Assembly: GCA_030522415.1 (NCBI GenBank)
Contig: CM060106.1
Span: 28,168,985-28,232,984 of the forward strand
Length of the DNA: 64,000 bases
Source of the DNA: Channallabes apus
Taxonomy: Eukaryota > Chordata > Actinopteri > Siluriformes > Clariidae
Direction of reading: 5' to 3'
Shown here: one piece after another, positions 1 through 26,286 of the stretch
Position numbering within the stretch: the first letter of the stretch is position 1
Layout: each line of letters begins with the position of its first letter
Position numbers and translations under genes: made by a program
The notes under the pieces: model-generated
Told to the model about the DNA's origin: nothing
The model's database searches: none
Seen by the model: the letters and a program-made list of their open reading frames with translations, nothing else

Positions 1-173
1 TTGTCTCCATGCTATTGGCCAACGCTGTGTAAGGTATCGGTATCAGAAGTTTTGTATCGTAGCATAAATTCATGGCCTGCACAGCTACTTCCCCACTTCT
101 GCTTCTACACACTTGCTGGCTGAGGGTGTCTGTTGACCCCTCCGTCTGTGTGTCTCTGTGTGTATGTTCTTAG
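1..173 (+). other. tp53bp1 intron (window start)
   Basis: Upstream of the exon at 174 there is a pyrimidine-rich acceptor tract ending in TTCTTAG at 167-173. A possible donor (AAG/GTATCG near 33) could end an earlier exon, but I found no matching protein similarity or phase to support it, so no exon is called. Confidence 0.4.
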
Positions 174-3100
174 CCCTAGGCGAGGGGGTAGACAGGCAGT
201 GGGGTCAGAGTTAACAGGCATTTGGGGTTCTCCGTCCATTGCTCCGCTAAGCCCCCGAGGCCACGGGCGTCGAGGAAGACCCCCCTCACGAGGTCCACTT
301 TCCAGGTGAGGGCTTACTGATTCGTTCCGTAAATCATTCTATCCGTAAAAAGCCTCTTAAAACTTAATGGGAAAGTTAGTGGAATTTCATCCAAATGTTT
401 TGCGAATGCTAAGTGAAAATAAAGGAAAATTTCAATTAAATTTAATTTGTATTGTGCTTTCAACATTGGTCATTGTCACACAGCAGCTTTACAGAATAAA
501 AAAAAAATCCTAAAAAATTTTCTTTTTATTAATATGGAATGATGCACCAAAGGGAGAATTCATGGTCGAAACAAGAATTTAGCTGGGATTATTTTTTTGG
601 GAAAAAAAAAACATTCTCTATGACAATAAGCAGATGACACGTTTGAAAACCTTTTGACATATTTTGTCATGTCAACTATAAAAGATTTTTTTTTTAATAT
701 GTTTTTTTTTTTTATATTTAACTTTCCTTCTTTTTAACTAAATATCTACATAAACATATGGATGGAATGTCCTCCTCCTAACATTTTCCAATTAGTGTGC
801 TTTCTTTCCAATCCTTCTAACATTTTGTCTCTCAAAACCTCTTAGTAATAAGCCCAATTGTATCGCCATTGCTGTTATGACTGACTGACTTTCTTGCTGA
901 TTGTTGCCGCTGCTCTCACTCAGGGGTGGAAGATCGGCACAGAGAGGAGGCGCCCATGGCCCGGCCATGTCTTCGTCGGAAGACGAGCACCTCACTCGTA
1001 CAAACGCCCGCATCCCGCCTAGCCGCTTGGATACGCTGAACACCACGTCCCCAGAAAACAGTCAAGGGGGCAGCAGCTTCATTGGACTCCGTGTGATGGC
1101 CAAGTGGTCGTCCAATTCCTTTTTCTACTCGGGCACCATCACTCGGGACCTGGGAGAGAACCGCTTCCGGCTCCTGTTCGATGACAATCAGGAGTGTGAG
1201 GCACAGGGGAAGGACATCCTGCTGTGTGACCCCATTCCACTGGAAACTGAAGTCACAGCATTGACTGAGGAGGAGTTCTTTAACACAGGTGAAAGGCTAG
1301 AGAGGAAAAGAGATTTAACTATGTACCTCAGTGTTTTCCACAAGTACCAGTGATGAATTAACATTTCTGCATGTATGTGTTCTGCTGACAGGAATGGTGA
1401 AGGCTCATAAGCGCCAAGGTGCCGAGCTGCTGTACTGCGTAGAGAAAGATGGCCAGAGCACATGGTACAGCAGGACTGCAGTGATTCTCACCATGGACCA
1501 GGGCAACCGCCTGAGGGAACAGTTTGGCCTCGGCCCTTATGAACCCTCCACTCCTCAGAACATGGCATCCGATATCAGCCTTGGTGTGTCCCACAACTCT
1601 TCTCATAAATCTTTTAAGTACTTTCAAGAGTATCGAGCTTTTGGGGGGGACAGATGCAGAGGGGTAATTTAAGGCGCTATTATATATATGTGCTAACAGT
1701 TCATAATCTCTTTGTAGATAACCTTGTAGAAGGAAAGCGTCGTCGCCGTGGAAACAGGCCCGGGCCTGAAACACCAAACAGCAGTTCTACAAACAGCCCA
1801 AGAACCCCGGGGAAACGGAAACTTGCAAGTTCCACAGAGGACGAGAGGACACCGGCAAAAAGAGGACGCAGAGGGGGTGGGGCCAGATCGGGTACGGATG
1901 CCGTGCACAGTCCGGACAGAGATTAATGACGTGCAGCTTCAGGAGAGCAGCCTGAACCGAGGACTTTAATTTTAGAGTTCCTGTTTTTAAAATACTTTTA
2001 ATGATGCTTTTATGAATTTATCTGTTTCTTTTATTGGTAGAAATTGTATTAATCATATTGTCTAAGACATTCTGCATTTTAATCTCATTTTGAAAATCTG
2101 CATTAGATTTGAATAGTTTTAAAAAATATTATTAGTATTTTAATATTTGAGAGAAACATGTACTCTGGTTTAGTATCTTAGTGTTTTAACAAACCTCAGA
2201 GATTTTACATAAATTTGTGACAAACCATTTACAAACATGAATCAAGGTCCCTTTCTTTGAGCTTTAATGAGCAGCAGCTCCACCTGGCTTATGGATATAG
2301 GTATGTAGATCTTGGGGCGGGGGCAGGTGGAATTGGTGTGTGTATGCTCACAGGGTGGTGGTTCATTTTATTTTGCATGTTCCACTGGAAATGAATCACT
2401 AAGTATGGTGTATTGGATTCTAGTGTTTTTTATTTATTTTTATAAAAGATGGTTTGGCCAAAAAAAAAAAAATCTTTTTTTTTTCTTTCCTAAATGTGGT
2501 TTTGTGGTTGATGAATTACTTCTTTATTTTTGTGCTATAGCCATGAAACTAAAATGTGACTTACAAGTCAATTTCACCTCAAATATATTCCATTAATACA
2601 TGCTCAAGTCTTTATACGTTGCTTAGTTTTAATTGGAACAATATTCTCCATTACATGACACAATTGTAAATGGGTCAGGAAGAAATGTGTATTATAAAAA
2701 CCACACTTGTATTAGGTGCTTAGATTTTTAAGTACTTATTATTTCTGCTAATTTATTTAGGTCAATGATATTACAGAGCTTGGATAATGATGTTGAGTAT
2801 GACATTTATGAAGACTAGAGCATAGATTTATACAAAAATGTAATTTGCAAGAGTCTTTCATTACTTATTAGCTACGTTAAGGACAGAAAAGTTGCACGTT
2901 TTTAGGCGAGATGAAAAAAAATAAAAAATCCTCCTGACCTATTCTTTATTATTATATGCCACCATATATTTTATAATTCTGTCTTAATATGTGGCTTTAG
3001 GTTTGAGACTGGCTCCATTGGACACCTCTGGGAGCGGAGCTGAGCTGCCCTCTGACCCCAATGACCTACTAGTGACTCACGGCCCTCTTCCTGAGAGTAA

Positions 3101-6100
3101 ATCTCTCTTCATGGGCTTTGTCTTCATGCTAACCGCATCCTCTGACAATGGCAGGAGGTCCAAACAGACTACCAGCGATGCAGAGGAAGGTGAGAAATAA
3201 GGCTCATCATTCTCACAACTTGGGCTCGCTATTATTTCAAGCTGTGTCAGACTCCGTTTCCTTTTATGTTTTTAGAATATGTGCCAACAGCTCCATATAA
3301 CAAGCAGTACACAGAGAGGCAGTTAGAGGCTGGTGGAGGAATGATCCTGCCTGAATTTAATGAAGAACAGGTAAGACCTTATTTGGTACCTCTACTAGTC
3401 TGGATTATTTCTGCAGCACTTAAACACCGTTAAGCCTAAAGGTTCCTGTGTGTTCTGTCTGTTCAGTGTAAAGCAGCGTATCAGAGCCTGTTGATTGCCG
3501 ATAAGCATTGCCGCACGCAGACCTACCTTCTGTGTGTTGCGGGTGGAGTGCCCTGTGTGTCTCAGGTCTGGGTGCGTGACTGCTGTCAAGAGAAGAAGCT
3601 GATGAACTACAGGAACTACCTGCTCCCTTCTGGCTTGGGGCCAGAGAAACGAATCATAGAATGGTAATACATGACTTACCTCCTGTCCTGGACAAGTAGT
3701 TTATATATATATATATATTTTTTTATTTTTTTATATATAATTCGATTGGGTATGTGAAATGACAATTATATTATGGTATAGTGCACAGGTCAAGAAATTA
3801 TTAACATACAGTACTGTGCAAGACTTCTTTTTTTTTTTTTAAATGTAGTCTTGAATAGTTCTTCAGGCTTCTTAAAGGACGTTTTGACTCAAGATCTTGT
3901 TTTCACTTAAGTTCTTGTACCTGCCCAGTTTTAGAAGAATGTTTTTTGTTTAAGTCACATGACATGGATCATTCTAACATAAGGCATGAACCAGTGAGAA
4001 ACAGATACAGGTGATGACAGATGAACAGACCGGTGATGAGTATACTGATGATGCTGAATGCTGAGTAGTTGGAACAGACGAGAGGGGAAATGGGGTTGCT
4101 GCAAACTTGTTAATTAAGCTGATCTACTGTAAACTAATTATGTATATTTAGGCACTTTGCAGCCCATCATGGTTAATCATTTGTTTAGATTTCTTTCATT
4201 TAATCGTAATCACTTTTTTAATATAATATAAAGAAAAGAAGTCCGGTTTCCTCCCACAGTCCAAAGATATGCAGGTTAGGCTAATTGGCGTTCCCAAATT
4301 GCCCGTAGTGTGTGTATGTGTGTGTGCCCTGCGATGGATTGGCACCCTGTCCAGGGTGTACCCCGCCTAGTGCCCGAAGTCTCCTGGGATAGGCTCCAGG
4401 TCCCCCGCGACCCTGAACACAGGATTAAGTGGTATAGAAGATGAATGAATGAATGAATAAAGAAAAGAGGGGCAGCTCAAGACTTTTTTACAGCATTGTA
4501 ATTATTATATTTTAATATAATATCTTAATACATTAAACTTGATCTACATTATTTTAGCATTATTTAGACTCTGTCCTATGAATAAAATCAGAGCAAAAGG
4601 ATTTTACAAGGTTGAAACAAGCTGAAAGATAACTATTGGTAAAACATTGAGATTGCATTAGTGTTTCTCCTTAAATTGACAAACTCAGAACTTCTATTAG
4701 GATACAGACATTTTTCTTCCAAACTAAGCAGATTTTCATCAGTACATGTCCTATATGAGTGATTTACAAGTATATTTGTTTATGTCAAGCTTGATAAATG
4801 AAGCTCAATTAGCTGCTGGTCTCTTAACAGTGTTCAGTAATTCTGTAAACTTTACTCTGTATATTTCAGTAAAGCTTGTCTTTTTTGCTTTTTTGCTTAG
4901 TCAGTAAAGTTCCTTTTCAGTGGTTTAATTGTTTTTTACTTTGATGGAAACGATTTGACAGAAATGTATTCAATGAGTAACTGATGTCATATATGGAGAT
5001 CATTTCCTGAAGGACGAATTCTTAGAAAGCCATTATTTCATTGTGCTGTAACAGAAGGATTTTAAAAATATTTATATTTATCCACAGGCATACACGCTGT
5101 AACCCTTTTAAAGCTTTGAAGGTTCTGCTGGTTTCAGAAGATCGTGTGGATTTGTGGATGTCCTTGCTTACCATGTGTGGGGCTGCAAAAGTCAAGCAAC
5201 ATAAAATAAGCAACAATAGTTCTGGTAGGTTCCGCCTGGTTCACTTAGAGATTCCACCTGATGATGATGATGATAATAATAATAATAATAATATTACAAT
5301 ATACAGCATATTTTTCCACAAAGCAACGATGGATATTGCATTATTTTAACAAACCGTAGGGGTCTGGAGTAGATTGGAAAATGTGGGGAAAAGTAAAGCT
5401 GTGAGATTCAATTTAATCAATCTTTTGCTGATCAATTTGTAGGAGAGGTCCAAGTGGGTTAAGGCTCTGGGTAACTAATCAGATGTTAGTGGTTTAACCC
5501 CCAGGTTCACTAAGCTGCCACTTTTTGGCCCTTAAGCCTGTCTGCTCCAGGGGCGCTTTATCATAGCAGACCCTCTGTTCTGACCCCAGCTCCCTACATG
5601 GGATATGCCAAAAAAGATTCACTGTAATGTATGTGACAAAGGCTTCTTCTCTTAATGGGGCAGTTTTTCGATTCACACATTGTTTTAAAATAGTCTAAAA
5701 TTGACAAATTCCTTAAAAATATACCAAGTAAACGGCTTGCACCCTCCACAAATACAAGAGTATAGATTCTTCTTTCAAGTTTTTGCGGTTGGTGTAATAA
5801 TACCACCACCTACTGGACTGGTGTGGAACACAGAAGCTTGTCAGGGGAAAAATTGCTTTATACATGAAATGACATTTAAAGGAACACAGCATTTATAAGT
5901 TCATTAAATATATATTAAGTAGTATGAAGTATAGCTGCTTGAGACAAATCCAACAAACATTAGTGATATTGAATTAAATATGAAATTGAATCAAATCTGG
6001 AAACTTATGACTTACATGGGTATTTGGAAGGAATTGTGGGAAATGGCTTTTAGTGAATTTTCAATAAAACATTTTTCCTATAACTTGAGATTTAATCCAA

Positions 6101-6373
6101 ATTGTTGACTATTTCAGAGATGATGAAAATGTTCTAAATACCCAACTTCTATAATTCCAGTGGTTTCCTTTGTCGTGGTTTGCAGATATTTCTGTGGAGG
6201 GGTTCGATCTGGTCGTGGCTGCATCTCCATGTCCGTTGGAGGTCCTGAAATGTGTGATGGCCACGAACACGCCGATGGTGTCTCTGGAGTGGCTCGTTCA
6301 GTCCGTGATATGTGGGGAACGTCTGGCCTACGACAGCCAGCCTGAGTACCATCACGATTATGACTCGACTTAA
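174..6373 (+). CDS. tp53bp1: TP53-binding protein 1, C-terminal exons (5' partial)
   Basis: Chromatin reader and DNA double-strand-break adaptor that binds H4K20me2 and ubiquitylated H2A and favours end joining. Exons: 174-305, 924-1288, 1392-1583, 1718-1891, 3001-3189, 3276-3370, 3467-3663, 5088-5224, 6186-6373 (TAA). Every junction is AG/GT and reading phase carries through all nine. The first exon holds an arginine-glycine motif (RGHGRRGRPPSR), like the PRMT1-methylated motif of the human protein. The second and third encode the tandem Tudor domain (VMAKWSSN, LLFDD, GKDILLCDPIPL), followed by the ubiquitin-recognition region and basic NLS (DISLDNLVEGKRRRR). The last five form the two BRCT repeats, ending EYHHDYDST. 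The gene begins upstream of the window. Odd point: one aromatic-cage position in Tudor 1 reads Q (see findings). Introns are AT-rich, and one carries a truncated SINE. Confidence 0.96.
4239..4456 (+). mobile_element. 5'-truncated SINE-A copy in a tp53bp1 intron
   Basis: The repeat reads from the conserved 'cctcccacagtccaaaga' core to a (TGAA)n tail. It is flanked by an exact 11-bp duplication, ATAAAGAAAAG, at 4228-4238 and 4457-4467. Target-site duplication plus 5' truncation indicates insertion by a LINE-type target-primed mechanism. The same family (called SINE-A here) recurs at about ten places in the window. Confidence 0.85.
5453..5650 (+). repeat. Old tRNA-type SINE remnant in a tp53bp1 intron
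   Basis: It begins with a degenerate tRNA-like head (ggttaaggctctgggtaa) and continues into a body ending 'gggatatgcc...aaaggcttcttct', a wording I associate with dispersed fish repeats. It is diverged and no target-site duplication was seen. Confidence 0.5.
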
Positions 6374-6467
6374 GATTTGTCCCGTCTGTATTTTTTTTTT
6401 CACATTCTTTACTGTTTTAGCAACTGCCTGCTTTTACTGTATATAGTTTTAAAACTGTTTTTGACAT

Positions 6468-6505
6468 AATAAACTGTGCGTCTCCTTTTTTCCATTGAGT
6501 TTATT
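6468..6505. terminator. Convergent poly(A) signals of tp53bp1 (+) and tubgcp4 (-)
   Basis: AATAAA on the + strand at 6468-6473 lies about 95 bp after the tp53bp1 stop. Its reverse complement TTTATT at 6500-6505 is an AATAAA for the minus-strand gene tubgcp4, about 200 bp past that gene's stop. The two hexamers lie 26 bp apart and face one another, so the mature 3' ends should overlap or abut. Confidence 0.75.
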
Positions 6506-6700
6506 TTTATAAGTCAGGTAACAGTATTTACAAGGATAACGCATTTTAGTTTGACAAATGTCACAAAATGGACAAGCCAACATAAATATCAGAAAGTAGA
6601 CTGTGTTTGAATGCAAATATAAAATGGTATTACGTCTCGAACTATGACCTCAGGCTGTATTTACACATTATACGCTGACGCTGCATCCTCCAGTTCCATC

Positions 6701-21018
<14,318 letters not shown>

Positions 21019-21300
21019 CGTTACAGAAACATTTAATCCAACAGATATTATGATTTAACACGTAACACCTTCACCTTCTATTGAACCACTAACGTCTCTA
21101 TCTCTATCATAAACACCGCCAAATCTGCGTCGCATACTGATGGCGTCGTAAAGACAAATCGCGCGCTTGAATGACGCACCCGGAAGTGAATTTTATTAGC
21201 CTACTATGTTGTTGATGTTGCTAGCGGTTTCATGAGTAAATGTTACCTGGTTATGTCGAATCGGTGAAAGGAATTCATTAAAGGTCAGAATTTTACGCAT
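21019..21300. promoter_or_regulatory. Head-to-head promoter, tubgcp4 (-) / cdkn2aip (+)
   Basis: This short spacer separates the tubgcp4 start codon (21018, minus) from the presumed cdkn2aip first exon. Several CpGs cluster at 21120-21185 in otherwise AT-rich surroundings. An ETS-family consensus CCGGAAGTG lies at 21180-21188, next to TGACGCA, a CREB/AP-1-like word. No TATA box was noticed. CpG plus ETS is typical of bidirectional housekeeping promoters. Confidence 0.65.
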
Positions 21301-21354
21301 TTGTCGTTTATATAATACTCCAAATATTTAATTCACTTTACACTGGTATCATAA

Positions 21355-21379
21355 TGACCAGCCGTGGACGGCTAGCAAG
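21355..21379 (+). other. Candidate upstream exon end of cdkn2aip, with a uORF start
   Basis: ATG at 21355 opens a short frame that reaches a plausible donor, GCAAG/GTTTGT, at 21379-21380. The next good acceptor is at 22453, just before the main start codon, so a spliced 5' exon ending at 21379 is likely. The 5' boundary was not determined. Confidence 0.4.
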
Positions 21380-21589
21380 GTTTGTAATGTTGTGCTAACA
21401 TGCTATAATGATAAATGCGGCCAACGAGTAGTGATTTTAATATAACCGAATGTAGCAAGATACTTATGATATTTATACCTCGAATTAGAATATACAGTGT
21501 TAGTACGTGGTATTATTCTCATAACGTAATACAGGTAGTTAAACTAACTAACTAAGTTACACAAACTACAGCTAGCTAACTCGTAACAA

Positions 21590-22255
21590 AGGTTTAGTGG
21601 AAACATAAAGGAAATGTGAGTGTGTTTACTTTTCAGTTCAGTTGTCCTATAAAGCAGCTTTACAGAATGAAACGAAAATTCGGAAGTATGAAATGTGTGA
21701 GATGTGTTTAAATCAAAATGATCAGGTTGTCCCTGGTGGCAAGGAAAAAGTCTGAGAAGACCATAAGAAGAAACCTTGAGAGGAACCAGACTATACAGGG
21801 AACCCATCCTTAATTTTGGAGATATCCGATATGACAGATTGATCTGCAGTCATTTTGTGTGTTGGGTGGCTGGAAGTTCAGTATATAACCGGACAGTTGT
21901 TAATATGAAGTCCATATTCATCATTGGAGGCTCAGTACAAAACTGTCCGTGGGAATTTCAGTCCTGAACTTCTGAGTGACTGCAGTCACAAGTCATCAGA
22001 GAACAACTGTCTGCATCAGCCGAGTGCAAGAGCATCTTCATGGTCAAATGGAATCGTCCCCACACGCATTCCCAAGCAGATCACGTGTCGAGAGCTCCAA
22101 CTAGAAGCGGAGCACCAGAATGAGTCAGACAGGTCCCGAGGGCATGCGGGGTCTGGAGAACTGGCAGCTAAGAGGCACCATGTGCAGCTTGACAGGGAGA
22201 TAGAGATAGAGAACAGTTTGGGTATGCTCCAATGGTCACAATCACATTTATAAGG
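21590..22255. repeat. Dispersed fish repeat in the cdkn2aip 5' intron
   Basis: It carries the phrases 'gcagctttacagaatgaa', 'gaaaccttgagaggaaccag' and 'gggaacccatcct', which I recall as a common interspersed repeat in fish genomes. A shorter related piece lies at about 440-505. No function or class is assigned. Confidence 0.5.
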
Positions 22256-22455
22256 TGAAATGTATATTTCGTGTAGAGTGCAAGCAGGGACAAACTACAA
22301 CAGCATAAGTAAAAAGGAAGAGCCAGAAGAAAACATAAGGTATTCCTGGGAAGTAAAGCAACCAGTCACTCCACCGTCAACAACATTAAGTTGTGCAATA
22401 GCTGCAACACCACACACTAATTTCATTATAAAATAATTTTCCTTTTATTCCAGTG

Positions 22456-24175
22456 ATGGCAGAGGGGAGTTGTCAGGATGTTGTTTCGGAGTACCTTCAG
22501 CAAAACCCTCACCTGGCACACTGGGTGGAATCCTTAAGAGAGCTCTCTGAGACAAATAAGCACTGGCATGCCAGACGAGAGTTTGTTCTGCGCAATATTG
22601 AGGTCTTTCCGACCATCCAGCCAGGAGTTTCAACTCCCAGTCTGGACAGGCTTCTTTCTCTCTCCAAAGTTTGGGCCAATCAAACATTCTTGGGCTGTTG
22701 GTATGTTCTCTGTTCTAATGCTTGCGCACACTGGTTACTCTCTTTTTAATATATAGCCGCTAGTCGATTTTCATTTTGATCATGTGCTTTTATTGTAGCT
22801 ATCCGCAACCTGTGATGGACAAGGTGAAAGAGATGTCAGAAGGGATTGGTGTGGACAAAGATCCTGTTGAAAAGACAAAAGATGATGTCGTAGGAAAAGG
22901 AAAGAGGCCGTCTGTTTCAGGTGTGAGAGTGCAGTGATCTTAAGGGTCATCATCTCCGACTCTAGAGCAGTTAGAATTGTTTCAAAGAATTTAAGGAAAA
23001 TATATGACATTTCCTGAAATCTGACATTTTATGCAGGAGTCAATTTCTCTAGATTTTAAAGTAGAAGTAAAAAAATTTTTAAAATACAAATCTGTCTGGA
23101 GGAGTGAAACATGGAAAAACTATGAATAAAATACATTATGATAAATAAATATAGTCCAGTAAATTTATTTTTTTTGTTCGAAAATATACATGTGCTTGCT
23201 TTTAGATTGATAGATTCTTTGTTGTCGTTGCACAGGTTATAGCGAATTAAGTATCCTCCGTATGGTGCATAAAAATAGAATAAAAGGAGAATAAATATAA
23301 GAGTATAAACATTAACATAAGTGATCAGATATTACTGTTCATTTGAGATATTAAAGTGGCTGAGATATTGCACTTAACATATTGCACATGTGAAAAGTGT
23401 GATCTGGCAAGATTTTGCATTTTACATATAACAATAAAAACTTTAAATAAATTATTCGTTCATTTATTTTAATTACAATACATGATTTAATTGTAATACA
23501 CTTTTTCATCCCTTTTAATTAACATAATCTTTTAATTAACTTAACATAATCACAACATTCACAATCACTGATTGAGTACTTTTCACTTCTATTTCCAACC
23601 TGTGTGCAGCCATGGATGCTGAGAGCTGCGTTAAGAAATGCAAAACTGTTTGTAACGACTCTGACAGTAAAGGCGGAGACCAAAATACTGACTGTCAGAC
23701 CGCTGCTGCTATCAAATCGGGTCCCTCGCCCGAGGCTCCTGCAGAACATCAGCCCTTCTTTAACCGCCTTTATAAAACCGTGGCCTGGAAGCTTGTGTCT
23801 GCAGGAGGCTTTGGACCCAACCTGAACCACTTTGAGATCCTGCGCACTTCTGTGGAGTCATGCAAGGCCAGCCTTAGTTGTGTATTTGTGCCTCTTAAAG
23901 ATATTCCTGACCTGCCTGCCGGCTGCACACAAAGAGAGGGCCAGGTGTGTGAACTGCGCTGCCACACTGTCTACATGGGGACAGGATATGGTCGTGACGA
24001 ACATGCAGCGAGGGCCATGGCCTCAAAGGAGGCCCTTAAAACATTTCAGGGACGGAAGGTGACCGTGAAGATCTCTCGTCGCAGGTTCCGGGGTCGAGAC
24101 GTAGAAGATTTGGTCCTGTTAGACGAACAGCCGAGAAGCTCAATCTTGCCTCCTGCTCTTAGCTATCCTTTTTAA
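22456..24175 (+). CDS. cdkn2aip: CDKN2A-interacting protein (CARF), short form, 310 aa
   Basis: Nuclear ARF-interacting protein that also binds the 5'-3' exoribonuclease XRN2. Coding exons: 22456-22700, 22799-22920, 23610-24175, 933 nt in all, with phase preserved. The exon with the start opens at 22454, so the ATG sits 2 nt after the acceptor and is the first in that exon. Residues about 9-105 form the XRN2-binding (XTBD) domain: VSEYLQQNPHLAHWVESL, KHWHARREFVLRN and WANQTFLGC with YPQPVMDKV. The C-terminal part from QPFFNRLYKTVAWKLVSAGG to LPPALSYPF matches the conserved double-stranded-RNA-binding-like end of CARF. The long serine-rich linker of mammalian CARF (about 580 aa in total) is nearly absent. 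Confidence in the family is high; cdkn2aip is preferred over CDKN2AIPNL because of the C-terminal domain. Confidence 0.92.
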
Positions 24176-24922
24176 GTTTAGTTAGTAAAACAGTCCAGTT
24201 GTCCCCTTCAACATGTAATTTTGTCTGTTAAAGACTTCTCAGTTGCAATTATAAGGACATTTGAAGTTTAATGGCTGTAATTAGTAAATAGCTTTATACA
24301 CAAATATTTTATGTCGCTTTAATACTGATAAGAAACTGGCAACGGTTCATTTGCGACGTTGTGCAAAAATAAGTGTATAGGTTTGTTTAGCATCTGAGCA
24401 ACGCTTTCGAAGAGGAGTCTAGTGGGTGTATTTGAAAGGTTTATACAAACTTGACTGATTTGGTCTGTGTATAAACTAATATTGAATTAAAATTCAAACT
24501 GCACATCTTTACCTTCTAAAATCCTCTCACCGATTTCCCCCCTCCCCCCCTGGTGTCAGATATTTCAGTATATGGAAGTAGTCAGATTATTTAAGAAAAG
24601 TTAGGGGTAAGGGTTATCTTACTCATTCGTGTTCTTTTTTTTATGTTCTATGTTCATGTACAGTAAAACAAATCTGGATTAGTTCATTGCCTTAGTCTAT
24701 TGCCTAAGATATCTCAAGGTTTTGATGGATTGATGGTTCTTTTTCTTCTTAGAGCAGCTAGTACTGAACCTTGAATTTGACCTTAATAGCATTTACCTGT
24801 TCCAGGTTTTATGTTACTGGAACACAGGCTAAATATTTTAGAAAATACCATAATTTCCCTGTTTTGACAGCAGATAAAACCTAAACTCTAAAGCCTTGAT
24901 TTCTGTAGTTCTGTACATATTT

Positions 24923-25108
24923 AATAAAATATCCTATTTTTCCCAATATGTGCTCACTACATTGCTTAGAAATTTTTTATTTTATGGGAAATATTTACAT
25001 TTAATTGGAGAAAGCAGCATCTTTTTTTTTTTTTTTTTTTAACACCCATTCTGTATCTTTTTGTTTCATATGTCACAAATTGTGATGAAACGAATAAAAC
25101 TGAATAAA
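24923..25108 (+). terminator. Candidate cdkn2aip poly(A) signals
   Basis: AATAAA occurs at 24923-24928, 25093-25098 and 25103-25108, giving a 3' UTR of about 0.75-0.95 kb after the stop at 24175. The choice among them is not decidable from sequence alone. Confidence 0.5.
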
Positions 25109-25109
25109 A

Positions 25110-26240
25110 CTCCAGCTCATTCAAGCTCATTTTGTTTGCAACTCACACTTATGTAATCACACAATATCCTGACGATTCACTGCTCTTTAATTACATAATG
25201 CTCTAAGCATCTACAGCTTTTCTTGCTTTTATAAAACATCCTGTTTCGTGACCTTTAGTTCTTATATCAAGTCATTTTTAAGCATCATCATAATTGCTCA
25301 ATTGTCATGACATTTTCAGAGAAACAAGTTTATGATCTTTGTCATGCCATGTCCTGCCCTTTACACTAGTATTTCAAATCATTGTGAAATCTCTCTATGT
25401 TGGTAAAAACCACCAATAGTATACACACCGCTTTAGATCTCAAATGTATTTTTTTTTTTTTTGCATTTATAGGACACTTGTTTAGGGTAGCATAGTGGTT
25501 TGCACCGTGGCCTCGCACCTCCTGGGTTGAGGGTTCCGATCCCATCAGTCTGTGTGTGTGCAGTTTGCACAGGGTGTACACTGCCTAGTGCCCTATGTCC
25601 CTCTGGGATAGAATTTTGGTCTCCCACATCCCTGTACAGGATGAGTGATATAGATGATGAGTGAGTGAGAGAGGATTTACTGTATATCTTGTTTATGCCC
25701 TCCAAACTCCACTGGCACTTTGGTAAGCAATTCATCAGTGAAACTAATATGAAGTGAAAGAGCACGGTCAGAGGTCTGAGTTGATGGACAGTTGATGCAA
25801 TTATGATGTATGATGAAGGCTGGTTTAGTTGCCTCGAAGGGGCAATTTATTTATTCGTTGGACGAACTGAAGATTCTGTGCATTCTGTCCATTCTCTGGC
25901 ATGGAGTTTTCACTTTCATAAGCAAATCATTTATGGTGACTGGACAATATGCGTTGTACATGAGGCCACGTCCTTCCTTATGTAAGAGTAAAGGATCAGA
26001 TTTAGACATGACACGTTTTTCAAAATATGCCAGGATGTGTTATGACAGTGTATCTCATTCCCTGCTCATGTCTCTTTTTTCATGCTGTGTGGCTCCATGT
26101 TGTATAACCAGCTGCTGCCCTGAAAATTTATCCAGTTATCTAATCAAGGGGATGTGTGTTCATTTCATCAATGTCATGCATGATGACATTGTTATTGGCA
26201 TCCACATTATTAGACAAGTATTTGCAGCTCAGTTACACTT
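25110..26240. other. Intergenic spacer with an old SINE-A
   Basis: The spacer lies between cdkn2aip and the first cart gene. A diverged SINE-A (+) spans about 25485-25675 ('gggtagcatagtggtttgca' head, 'gggtgtacactgcctagtgc' body, and a tail degraded to gatgagtgagtga). No gene was seen in the rest. Confidence 0.55.
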
Positions 26241-26247
26241 AAATAAC

Positions 26248-26286
26248 TTTATTATTATTATTGTTATATAATGAAATAAGTTTATT
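26248..26286 (-). terminator. Candidate poly(A) signals of cart gene 1
   Basis: TTTATT (AATAAA on the minus strand) occurs at 26248-26253 and 26281-26286, about 170-210 bp past the stop codon at 26457-26459. Confidence 0.5.

Noticed and set aside
1..40. Possible extra tp53bp1 exon ending at AAG/GTATCG
   Set aside because: Too little sequence to test; the phase and protein match could not be shown.
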